Assembly (NCBI RefSeq): GCF_019097595.1
Contig: NC_080722.1
Coordinates: 19,088,630-19,152,629 of the forward strand
Direction: 5' to 3'
From: Hemibagrus wyckioides
Lineage: Eukaryota > Chordata > Actinopteri > Siluriformes > Bagridae
DNA: 64,000 nucleotides
The position numbers were made by a program, and so were the translations under genes. The stretch's first letter is position 1; every line of letters begins with the position of its first letter. Below, one piece after another: positions 1-9,611 of this stretch. Under the pieces are notes generated by a model, which was given only the letters and a program-made list of their open reading frames with translations, was not told the DNA's origin and did not search any database.

Positions 1-1892
1 TAACACAACATCACTGATATAACACATCACTGATATAACACAACATCACTGATATAACACAAAATCACTAATATAACACAACATCACTAATATAACACAA
101 CATCACTGATATAACACATCACTGATATAACACAACATCACTAATATAACACAACATCACTAATATAACACAACATCACTAATATAACACAACATCACTG
201 ATATAACACAACATCACTAATATAACACAACATCACTGATATAACACAACATCACTAATATAACACAACATCACTAATATAACACAACATCACTGATATA
301 ACACAACATCACTAATATAACACAACATCACTAATATAACACAACATCACTGATATAACACAACATCACTGATATAACACAACATCACTAATATAACACA
401 ACATCACTGATATAACACAACATCACTAATATAACACAACATCACTGATATAACACAACATCACTAATATAACACAACATCACTGATATAACACAACATC
501 ACTAATATAACACAACATCACTGATATAACACAACATCACTGATATAACACAACATCACTAATATAACACAACATCACTGATATAACACAACATCACTGA
601 TATAACACAACATCACTAATATAACACAACATCACTGATATAACACAACATCACTGATATAACACAACATCACTGATATAACACAACATCACTGATATAA
701 CACAACATCACTGATATAACACATCACTGATATAACACATCACTGATATAACACAACATCACTAATATAACACAACATCACTGATATAACACAACATCAC
801 TGATATAACACAACATCACTGATCCAACACAACATCACTAATATAACACAACATCACTGATATAACACAACATCACTGATATAACACAACATCACTGATC
901 CAACACAACATCACTGATATAACACAACATCACTGATCCAACACAACATCACTGATATAACACAACATCACTGATCCAACACAACATCACTAATATAACA
1001 CAACATCACTAATATAACACAACATCACTGATATAACACAACATCACTGATATAACACAACATCACTGATATAACACAACATCACTAATATAACACAACA
1101 TCACTGATATAACACAACATCACTGATCCAACACAACATCACTGATATAACACAACATCACTGATCCAACACAACATCACTGATATAACACAACATCACT
1201 GATATAACACAACATCACTGATCCAACACAACATCACTGATATAACACAACATCACTGATCCAACACAACATCACTGATATAACACAACATCACTGATAT
1301 AACACAACATCACTGATATAACACAACATCACTGATATAACACAACATCACTGATCCAACACAACATCACTGATATAACACAACATCACTGATATAACAC
1401 AACATCACTAATATAACACAACATCACTGATATAACACAACATCACTGATATAACACAACATCACTAATATAACACAACATCACTGATATAACACAACAT
1501 CACTGATCCAACACAACATCACTGATATAACACAACATCACTGATCCAACACAACATCACTGATATAACACAACATCACTGATATAACACAACATCACTG
1601 ATATAACACAACATCACTGATCCAACACAACATCACTGATATAACACAACATCACTGATCCAACACAACATCACTGATATAACACAACATCACTGATATA
1701 ACACAACATCACTGATATAACACAACATCACTGATATAACACAACATCACTAATATAACACAACATCACTGATATAACACAACATCACTGATATAACACA
1801 ACATCACTGATATAACACAACATCACTGATCCAACACAACATCACTGATATAACACAACATCACTGATATAACACAACATCACTGATATAAC
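1..1892. repeat. 19-bp minisatellite array
   Basis: About 100 head-to-tail copies of a 19-bp unit, TAACACAACATCACTGATA, run from the window edge, so the true left end is not seen. Three variants are visible. An AAT form (CACTAATA instead of CACTGATA) dominates the first 650 bp. A GATCC form (ATAT changed to ATCC) is confined to about 821-1835. Rare 16-bp copies lack an ACA triplet (near 20, 112, 720 and 735). GATCC copies start at 821, 897, 935, 973, 1125, 1163, 1220, 1258, 1353, 1505, 1543, 1619, 1657 and 1828, all multiples of 19 apart apart from indel slippage. No open frame of note exists. A non-coding satellite or VNTR is the only supported reading. Confidence 0.98.
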
Positions 1893-1993
1893 ACAACAAC
1901 AACAACAATAATAATAATAATTAATAAAAAGTGTTATTATAATAATAATAAGAATAATAATAATAATTATTATTATTATTATTATTATTATTG
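1893..1993. repeat. CAA / AAT / ATT trinucleotide microsatellite with palindrome
   Basis: The minisatellite slides into (CAA)n, then (TAA)n, then at about 1940-1992 a run of AAT triplets directly followed by a run of ATT triplets. The last part is a near-perfect self-complementary block able to form a hairpin or cruciform. Confidence 0.95.
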
Positions 1994-2773
1994 CAATAAG
2001 ATAGAGAGATAAAATTAAGAAAAACTGAAAAGTTTAATTGTATTAATTTCCACGCTGCTTGCTGTGAAACCCCTGACTGAGTACTTTTAGTTTCAGCGTC
2101 ACATTCCCTAAAAACAAATTTCGCTAAACTATTAGCTCATTAGTGGATTTACTCAGTAGCTGAGGTTATAGCTGAAAGTTTATTGCTAGATTTTTCCCCC
2201 TAGTGCATTAACAGACTTTTTTTTTAATTCGCTTATGATCCATAAAAAAATTTTAACCGAGAGTGTGAATATTTAAATTATAAATGTTGCAGATTTGAAC
2301 CCGTATCCTATCCATGAGCTGTGTATTTTTGGACCTTTCAGTTTAAAGAATGTTATTTTCCTGTTGACCTTCAGTTCAGTGAAGGCATCGATCTCGGTGT
2401 GGAATGAAGTAAAGGTTAGAGGTGAAGCTGACGGGGAAATGAATGAGCACCAGGCTGGGATTTCTCTCCCGTTCATTTCAGAGCCAGCGGATGGCGTGTG
2501 CTGCTCCGTCCCCGAGCCTGGGCTCTCTGGGGTTGTGTAATTTGGGCTGAGTGGAAGTCGGGGGCTTGTGTAGTTCTAAAGCTGTGATTTCTGGAGTGGC
2601 AGGTCCAGGTGATGTCGAGGCGGATTGGGGAGGAAGGGGTTTAGAGAGTTGCAGCTCAGCCGGCAAATCTGACAGCCATTAAACAGGCGAACAGGGGAAC
2701 GAGCTCAGGAGTCAACCTGCTGCTCAGGAAGTGGCTGCTTTAAGAGCTTTTACGAAAAGAGGTCACAGAGCTA

Positions 2774-2812
<39 letters not shown>

Positions 2813-3253
2813 TAACACCAGAGCTCAGGTACGTCCAGTCCCACCACTGATTCTTTATACAGCCGTGGTTTCGAGGGACACAGAAAGTGATGCAGAGCAA
2901 ATATTAAAATCATGCCATTACAATGGCTGGTGTTCGCTCTGGGCTTTTCTCATTCTCATTCTGGAGGAAAAACCACACAGGAAATAATTCCAGGCTGTTT
3001 CTCTGCTTTACAGTGCTGCCAGAAATGCGGACGGACGTCACGTTTATCGCGTGTTCACCAAGTTTCATCTCCTAGATCCACAACATGTCCCGAGTCACCA
3101 GAAGGAGACAAGAACAATGAAGAATCATGTGTAATGTGTGGAACATGAGCAAAAGTCACACGTGTAAATGTCACGTGTAAATCAGATGATCATTCACGCG
3201 TGAAGCCTCTTTTACTGTAAGTGATATTAATGTCGGCGGAAACGTCCACATCG
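1994..3253. other. Unannotated low-copy sequence
   Basis: No recognisable gene. The short frames at 2295-2540 (plus), 2478-2666 (minus) and 2912-3148 (plus) show no domain I recognise and no splice context I can defend. A (CT)n microsatellite lies inside. Confidence 0.6.
2775..2808. repeat. (CT)n microsatellite
   Basis: About 17 uninterrupted CT dinucleotides. Confidence 0.97.
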
Positions 3254-3369
3254 ATCAGCGCCGGCGTGACCACATGACCCGAGCAGAGACGCTTCTTTAT
3301 CATGCAGAGACATTAACTGAGTCTCAATCAATCAGATTAGTGAGCACTTACAACCATATTTATTGATCC
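3254..3369 (+). repeat. Diverged direct repeat, copy 1
   Basis: A roughly 116-bp segment starting ATCAGCG and ending TTTATTGATCC recurs at 4104-4220 with scattered substitutions. Both copies share CTTCTTTATCA, CATTAACTGA and the block AATCAATCAGATTAGTGAGC. It flanks the TGTC-rich compound array and indicates a local duplication of about 850 bp. Confidence 0.9.
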
Positions 3370-3554
3370 CTAAGTCTGTCTGTCTGTCTGTCTGTCTCTC
3401 TGCCTGTCTGTCTGTCTGTCTGGTGTTTATTTCTTCGGATATTTAAACTTTAAATAAAAACATTATTTTTTCATAATAGCAGGAAATCACTCCGTCTGTC
3501 TGTCTCTCTGTCTGTCTGTTTCTCTTCTCTCACTCTTTCTCTCTCTGTCTCTTA

Positions 3555-3590
<36 letters not shown>

Positions 3591-3902
3591 GGTGTATATT
3601 TCTTTGGATATTTAAACTTAAAATAAAACAATCCTGGATTATTATCCCATAACAGCAGGAAAACACTTTGTCTGTCTGTCTGTTTCTTTGTCTGTCTGTC
3701 TGTCTGTCTGGTGTTTATTTCTTTGGATATATAAACTTAAAATAAAACAATCCTTGAATATTATCCCATAACAGCAAGAAAACACTCTGTTTATCTGTTT
3801 CTCTCTCTGTCTGTCTGTCTGACTCTCTCTTTCTCTATCTGTCTCTGTCTCTGTCTGTCTGTCTGGTGTTCATTTCTTTTTTCCATAACAGCAGGAAAAC
3901 AC

Positions 3903-3937
<35 letters not shown>

Positions 3938-4014
3938 CTCTCTCTGTGTCTGTCTGTCTGTCTGTCTGCCTGTCTGGTGTTTATTTCTTTTATTCCATAA
4001 CAGCAGGAAAGCAC

Positions 4015-4056
<42 letters not shown>

Positions 4057-4103
4057 CATCTGTCTGTCTGGTGTTTAATTCTTTGGATATTTAAACTTAA
4101 AAT
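3370..4103. repeat. Compound TGTC / AT-rich tandem repeat, block A
   Basis: Runs of (TGTC)n alternate with an AT-rich cassette of about 60-90 bp that begins GGTGTTTATTTCTTTGG, passes through TATTTAAACTTAAAATAAA and ends near CCCATAACAGCAGGAAA. Cassettes start near 3421, 3590, 3710, 3865, 3975 and 4069, some internally deleted. The open frames across it (CLSVCLSV or TDRQTDRQ repeats) are products of a 4-bp repeat read in threes. Confidence 0.95.
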
Positions 4104-4220
4104 AATCAGCGGCGATGTGACCATACGACCCAAACAGAGATGCTTCTTTATCACATAGAGACATTAACTGACTCTTAATCAATCAGATTAGTGAGCACTT
4201 ACAGCCATATTTATTGATCC
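4104..4220 (+). repeat. Diverged direct repeat, copy 2
   Basis: Second copy of the segment at 3254-3369, entered directly from a cassette of the TGTC compound array. The duplication boundary therefore lies inside the tandem repeat. Confidence 0.9.
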
Positions 4221-4640
4221 TGGAAGATCTATGATGTATTGAAGTCTGTATTCTCGTTAGAGGGGAAATCAATTAGCAGGAATTGGTAAATGAGCCACTG
4301 AAGCTCCACCTCAACCTCCGCCCTAATTCTCTCTGTCCTTTAAGCAGACAAACACAGGCTTTTTACACTGCAGCATGGACGTGACAGACTGCCACCGATC
4401 TCCTGGAGAACTTTCTGATTGCTCACATGGTGAGGTGATTAGTTTCCTGGTTGTAATATGTTACCGTTTCTATAGTAACAGCTCATTCACAGGGAGGTGT
4501 TCAGCACAGGCTCCACATGAGTAGACAGTGAAGTGAGGAAGTATTTATTTAACATTTGGAAGGAGTCTCCAGTGTCAGTGCTTCATAAGAAAAGGAACAT
4601 TAATTCTTAATCACACCATCCTGGATTATTTTCCCATAAC
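4221..4640. other. Unannotated spacer between two TGTC blocks
   Basis: Low-copy sequence with no gene seen. It contains one copy, reverse orientation, of a short dispersed motif at 4458-4488. Confidence 0.6.
4458..4488 (-). repeat. Short dispersed motif, copy 1
   Basis: Read on the minus strand this is GAATGAGCTGTTACTAT followed by AGAAACGGTAACAT. It closely matches 24978-25007 and 56339-56370, and partly 47446-47470. It is probably the remnant of a dispersed MITE family; the superfamily was not determined. Confidence 0.65.
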
Positions 4641-4662
4641 AGCAAGAAAAACACTCTGTCTC

Positions 4663-4694
<32 letters not shown>

Positions 4695-4979
4695 GTGTTT
4701 ATTTCTTTGGATGTTTAAACTGTAAATTAAACAGTCCTTGATTATTATCCCATAACAGCAGGAAATCACTTTGTCTGTCTCTCTGTCTGCCTCTCTGTCT
4801 GTCTGTCTTTTAGTTTGTCTGTCTGTCTGTCTGGTGTTTATTTCTTTGGATATTTAAACTTTAAATAAAACAATCCTGGATTATTTTCCCATAACAGCAC
4901 GAAAAACCCTCTGTCTATCTGTCTGTCTCTCTGTTTGTCTGCCTGTCTCTCTTTCTGTCTGTCTGTCTGTCTGTCTCTC

Positions 4980-5026
<47 letters not shown>

Positions 5027-5300
5027 GGTGTTTATTTCTTTGGATATTTAAATTTTAAATAAAACCATCCTGGATCATTTTTTCCATAACAGCAGGAAAT
5101 CACTCTGTCTGTCTGTCTGTCTATCTGTCTGTCTCTCTCTCTCTCTCTCTCACTCACTTTCTTTGTCTGTCTGTCTGTTTGGTGTTTATTTCTTTGGATA
5201 TTTGGATTATTATCTAATAATAGCAGAGACAACTCTGTCTGTCTGTCTCTCTGTCTGTCTGTTTATCTGTTTATCTGTCTGTCTGCTGTTTGTTTGGATA
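4641..5300. repeat. Compound TGTC / AT-rich tandem repeat, block B
   Basis: Same architecture as 3370-4103. Cassettes with GGTGTTTATTTCTTTGG start near 4693, 4835, 5028 and 5180, and a truncated one near 5285. They are separated by (TGTC)n and, at about 4976-5023 and 5130-5150, pure (CT)n. Confidence 0.95.
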
Positions 5301-5356
5301 TTTAAACTTTTATTCTTCATGCCCTGTCTCTCCACTTGAACAGGGACTTTGTGGAG

Positions 5357-5402
5357 TTTTTTTTTTTTTTTTTTGGGTGTGTGTGTGTGTGTGTGTGTGT
5401 GT
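5357..5402. repeat. Poly-T plus (GT)n
   Basis: About 18 T residues followed by about 13 GT dinucleotides. The layout could mark an old retroposon tail on the minus strand (poly-A), but no SINE or LINE body is recognisable beside it. Confidence 0.9.
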
Positions 5403-6325
5403 TATTATCATCATCATCTGGGTGATTGATGAAAGGAAAAGGTAGAAAATTAGAAGGAAAAAGAAACTCGTTAAGAGAAGAATGATAAATAAAGTGATTT
5501 TTATATTCTGGAAAATAAGGATGACAGGAATGATTCTCCTCAGCGATAATGCAGCCCTACAATGAGATTTTTTCATTTCCTAAAGAAGCTTGTGCTTGTG
5601 ACTGATGGATGATGGTTTCTGCCACAAAATAATTCTTCTTATGAATGTGGAAGAGATTCTGAGGTATTCGCTGATTTTATTAAATGATTATTCACTTTAT
5701 TTCAGCAGGAAAAATAAATATTATTTATAGAAATGGATCTAAAACCAAACCCCTGTTTTATTTAGATATTACAGCCTGTTTATTGATTAGTTTATTTTGC
5801 TATTAGAATCATATTCTGATGACTAATAATTAATTATTCAAATAATTTTTTTATTTTTAGAGAAAAAAAAAGTCATTTGGTGAAAAAAAATAGCTTTTAA
5901 ATAGCGAGTGTTCACTGGAAAAATAAATGTAAAAAAAAAAAGAATAATAAATAAATAAATAAATAAATAAATAAACACAAGATGATTTCTCACTTGAAAT
6001 GAGCAAAATGCCTACAAGGAGGTTTATTATAATCCTGCATTATGTTTACTGTAATTTTATTAGAAAGCACAACACACTTTAATATATGTTTAAAATATTA
6101 TGTTTGTGGTGCAGTGTTTATTTGTTTGTTTGTTTGTGTATGTATGTATTTATTTATTTATTGAAACGTGTACTGATGGTTGCAGCTTAAGGGCTTTGTG
6201 GCGTCTCAAGAAACTTTTTTTCCCTCCTTCTCAGTCTGAACATTTACTCCAGGAACAAACTGAGACCAGAGATAACCATATAATGAGAGGATCAGGGTTT
6301 AGGAAATAATGACTACATTCTCTCA
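5403..6325. other. AT-rich unannotated sequence with tetranucleotide microsatellites
   Basis: No gene seen. (AAAT)n at 5942-5974 and mixed TTTG/TATG/TTTA at 6119-6162 are the only clear structures. Confidence 0.7.
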
Positions 6326-6662
6326 GACACACACACACACTCATAAACACACACACCACACACACACACACTCGTTTACAAACACTTGTACACACACACT
6401 TGTACATACACTCAAACACAAGCACACACACACTCATACACACACACGCGCATGCACACACTCTTACACATACACACACATACTTATACACACTCTTACA
6501 CATACATACACACTTACACATACACACACACTTGTACACACACTCAAACACAAGCACACACACACTCATACACACACACACGCGCATGCACACACTCTTA
6601 CACATACACACACTTACACATACACACACACGCACACAAACATGCACACAAACACACACATA
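6326..6662. repeat. CA-rich complex microsatellite with internal duplication
   Basis: Interrupted (CA)n in which a block of about 80 bp starting CTTGTACA at 6399 is repeated at 6531, an offset of 132 bp. Each copy carries a CGCGCATGC core within alternating purine-pyrimidine sequence, favourable for Z-DNA. The His-Thr or Cys-Val open frames on both strands are repeat artefacts. Confidence 0.95.
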
Positions 6663-7215
6663 CATCCTGACAGCATCCTGAGCTGATCTTTAGGCATGTG
6701 CTCTGTGTGTGAAGAGGTGATGTGAGTCACTGGGATGTCTGGAGCGTGTGGAGGTCACCACTCAAACTCCTCTATGGGCAGTGATGGGGTCCAGCACGAA
6801 GAAACAAAAAATCAATTAAGAAAATATTCAGTTGATGAAACATCATTCCGAGTTCAAGATATCAAACCCATCATCTGAATCCATGAGCATCGGCACACTA
6901 ACTAATCACCAGGGTTTATTCACACACCAGACCAGAACACTGTGTGTTTCAGAGGCCTGAGAGCTGAGGACAGGGATTACACAAACACTAGTACCAGTGT
7001 AATACCAATTTTTTAAATTTTTTTTGGTTGGGGAGGATGCAAACAAACTTAAAATCAAACTGTTAGTAATGCAGGACTGGAAATAACCATTTATCAGGTG
7101 ATAATGCATCATTACTGCTGAGATAAAATATTGAAAATGTTACTTTTAAAGTCAGCTGTTAACGCATGCAATAAATGTGGGTTTATTCAGTAATGAAATA
7201 ATGAAGGGTATCATT
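6663..7215. other. Unannotated sequence
   Basis: No gene, RNA or mobile element recognised. Confidence 0.6.
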
Positions 7216-7243
7216 AAAACACACACACACACACACACACACT
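7216..7243. repeat. (AC)n microsatellite
   Basis: About 12-13 AC dinucleotides, immediately beside the decayed hAT fragment. Confidence 0.95.
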
Positions 7244-7279
7244 GGAAAGTTGCCTAATCACAGGCCATTGAAAAGTATT

Positions 7280-7561
7280 GAAAAGAATTTGAAAAGAAAT
7301 TTTGCTCTCCTTTCTTTCTGGCTTGCAAATTTCTCAGTGAGCTTCTGGTTAAAGTCAGTCATCTCAGTGACCAGTCTCTTTTCCATTGACCAATGCATTC
7401 AGCCTCTCCTCTGTCATACTATTTCTCAGAAAAGTCTTAATTCTCTTGTGAAAGGGAATTTTTGTAAAAATAGAACCAAATTTTCTTTCATCTCGAGATA
7501 TTTCGCTTGATTCCACATTAATCAGTGCCTCTCCGTTAACTGACCATCTGCTGAGTGGCAA
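7280..7561 (-). pseudogene. hAT-family transposase C-terminal relic
   Basis: On the minus strand the frame at 7561-7364 contains KRIKTFLRNSMTEERLNAL, resembling the end of the hAT dimerisation region (family pattern: Ser/Lys-rich, then IKxxLRxxMxxxRLxxL). Reading continues only after a frameshift near 7385, with LVTEMTDFNQKL and then FASQKERRAKFLFK, the usual basic C-terminus of the fish ZBED/hAT group. Upstream catalytic sequence is absent or unrecognisable, and no terminal inverted repeat or 8-bp target duplication was found. This is a broken, truncated copy. A domesticated hAT-derived exon cannot be excluded but is unlikely given the frameshift. Confidence 0.55.
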
Positions 7562-7689
7562 TGAGACTCATTGAGAATGGTCCAATCACAATTCGCTAAC
7601 GGACAAAAGTGGGCGGGTCCACCAAATTTGATATGAGCCAATCAGAGTTCAGCCTCAAGCCACATGCTTTTAAAAGTTTACGGAGCTTT

Positions 7690-7937
7690 GTCCGACACCC
7701 CATGCACACAAACACATGCACACACACACACACACGCGAATGAAATACAGTTTTGATTTTTTATTTTAAATAAATTATAATATGACTTACAGTGGAACTA
7801 AATGATTTTATTTCGTTATTAAAATATATAATTATTGTTAACGTGTTAAAGTAGCATTCTTCTCTGGCTAACTTTAAGGGGGCGGTGCCCCAGCCAGCCC
7901 ACTATTGACCAGCCGACCACTGACTCGTACACACATT

Positions 7938-7974
<37 letters not shown>

Positions 7975-8026
7975 ACACATACACACACACTTGTGCACGT
8001 ATAAACACACACACACACACACACCA
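7690..8026. repeat. CA microsatellite cluster
   Basis: (CA)n runs at about 7703-7735 and 7937-8026 (interrupted by GA, TA and GCACGTAT). The AT-rich sequence between them shows no gene. Confidence 0.9.
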
Positions 8027-8535
8027 TATGACCATGTACTGCCACTTCTGTTAACAGATGGTTCCTCTGATGTTCTCTGATGTCTGGGCGACTCGTGACG
8101 TCTCAGGGCTGCAATGTCGAGATGATGGAACAGTGAAAGCAGTCAGTATTTCAGTCTGAAATATTTCACTCAAAATGACGCCACTTAACTGCTCTCTATG
8201 TAAAAACTCCTTTCTAAACGAAATATTCTTTTCTTTTAAGGGAATGTTATCATGCGTCTATATTTTTGGGGTGAAGTATAGAGGAGCGGCTCTGTTGTGG
8301 AGAATTCTGTGTGACTTCAGATCTGCAGGCTGCACCATCGATATCCAATCCCACGCAGCTAGTTTACAGTGAGATCAGATATGTCCGATCCAGGCTCAGC
8401 GAGAGACGTCATCTGCTTTCATCCTTCATCCAAAGTGCCTGAGCCGCGAGGACTCGAGCTTCCATGCTGCTCTCAGCTCCACAATCGACAGCTTCACACA
8501 TCTGATCAAATCCTTCATCCTTAACTAGCGTCATA
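8027..8535. other. Unannotated sequence left of the Tc1 element
   Basis: No gene recognised. The 65-codon frame at 8175-8372 has no recognisable feature. Confidence 0.55.
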
Positions 8536-8561
8536 CACCGATCACAACATTATGACCACTG
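8536..8561 (+). repeat. Left terminal inverted repeat of Tc1 element
   Basis: Pairs with 9044-9072 with a few mismatches. The best-conserved part is AACATTATGACCAC. It abuts a TA dinucleotide. Confidence 0.85.
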
Positions 8562-8671
8562 CCAGGTGATGTGAATAACGCTGATTATCTCCTCACCTGT
8601 TAGTGGGTGGGATATATTAGGCAGCAAGTGAACATTTTGTCCTCAAAGTTGATGTGTTAGAAGCAGGAAAA

Positions 8672-9077
8672 ATGAACAAGCGTAAGGATTTGAGCGAGTT
8701 TGACAAAGGACCAAATTGTGATGGCTAGACGACTGGATCAGAGCATCTCCAAAACTGCAGCTCTTGTGGGGTGTTCCCGGTCTGCAGTGGTCAGTATCTG
8801 TCAAAAGTGGTCCAAGGAAGGAACAGTGGTGAACCGGAGACAGGGTCATGGGCGGCCAAGGCTCACTGATGCACGTGGGGAGAGAAGGCTGGCCCGTGTG
8901 ATCCGATCCAACAGACGAGCTACTGATGCTCAAATTGCTGAAGAAGTTAATGCTGGCTCTGATAGAAAGGTGTCAGAATACACAGTGCATGATGGGTCAG
9001 GGCTGTTTTGTCAGCAACAGGGGGACCAACACAATATTAGGCAGGTGGTCATAATGTTATGCTTGGTCAGTGTATGA
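8672..9077 (+). pseudogene. Tc1-like transposase, frameshifted and lacking the catalytic domain
   Basis: Transposase relic encoding mainly the bipartite DNA-binding region. The ATG at 8672 begins [14 protein letters not shown] single extra base around 8707-8710 then shifts the frame, and the sequence continues as [19 protein letters not shown] (first helix-turn-helix), [13 protein letters not shown] and the GRPR AT-hook-like linker (RQGHGRPRL, near 8848), then the second helix-turn-helix ([13 protein letters not shown]). After EYTVH (about 8988) it jumps to the C-terminal tail ([12 protein letters not shown]). The whole DDE catalytic segment is deleted. Intact Tc1 transposases are about 340 residues. 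It cannot encode an active enzyme. Confidence 0.85.
9044..9072 (-). repeat. Right terminal inverted repeat of Tc1 element
   Basis: Inverted match to 8536-8561, ending GGTCAGTG directly before the TA at 9073-9074. Confidence 0.85.
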
Positions 9078-9611
9078 TATACACATTTATAATCCTGATT
9101 CTATTTATTAATTTTCTTGTGAGAACATAATAGTTTTAAACAAAGGTTAGCTGGTAAAAGCGAATACTCTGCATCCTGTGATGTTTCCTTTGTCTAAAGC
9201 ATGACAGTGACTTTGCAGGTTGAACTTGATTGCAGTAACACAAACTGCAAAAAACATGTGCAACAAGCCAAAAATCTACAAATGGCACCATCATGAGGCA
9301 AAAAGAATCCTTCCTCCATTAAGCCGTGATGCTAGCAGGTTAGCGAGCTGGTGAGTAGAGCGTATGTGATGGCTGTTCAGCTTGAGGCTGTGTTTTGGTG
9401 TGCTAGTCGGACTTACTGACCTCCATCGCTTAGTCACACATGAGTTACTTGTCATGGCCTCAGGGACTGATGGGACTAAAAGGCTGTTTAGTTCTATTGA
9501 ACTCCACACAGTGATGATCTGCAGCTCAGTGGATGATGAAGCTCCTCAGGGAGAAACTCAGTGTGGATCAGAGCTAAGTGCTGCTCAGGAGAGACGTCCA
9601 CATGATAACTA
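9075..9611. other. Unannotated sequence
   Basis: No gene recognised between the Tc1 element and the GT-rich array. Short frames on both strands (9291-9509, 9382-9612) show no domain. Confidence 0.55.

Larger units (their letters stand above)
8536..9072 (+). mobile_element. Tc1-like DNA transposon, internally deleted (about 537 bp)
   Basis: The left end reads CACCGATCACAACATTATG. The right end, reverse-complemented, reads CACTGACCAAGCATAACATT. Both arms continue into ATGACCAC. The element is flanked by TA at 8534-8535 and 9073-9074, the Tc1/mariner target-site duplication. Intact Tc1 relatives are about 1.2-1.6 kb, so about half or more is missing. The deletion removes the catalytic domain but leaves both ends, so the copy could once have been moved in trans. 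The enclosed transposase remnant is a separate entry. Confidence 0.88.

Noticed and set aside
1..1892. CRISPR array because of regular spacing of repeats
   Set aside because: Units are directly contiguous with no unique spacers, and the context is eukaryotic.
6231..6686. His/Thr and Cys/Val frames over the CA array
   Set aside because: Dinucleotide-repeat artefacts on both strands.
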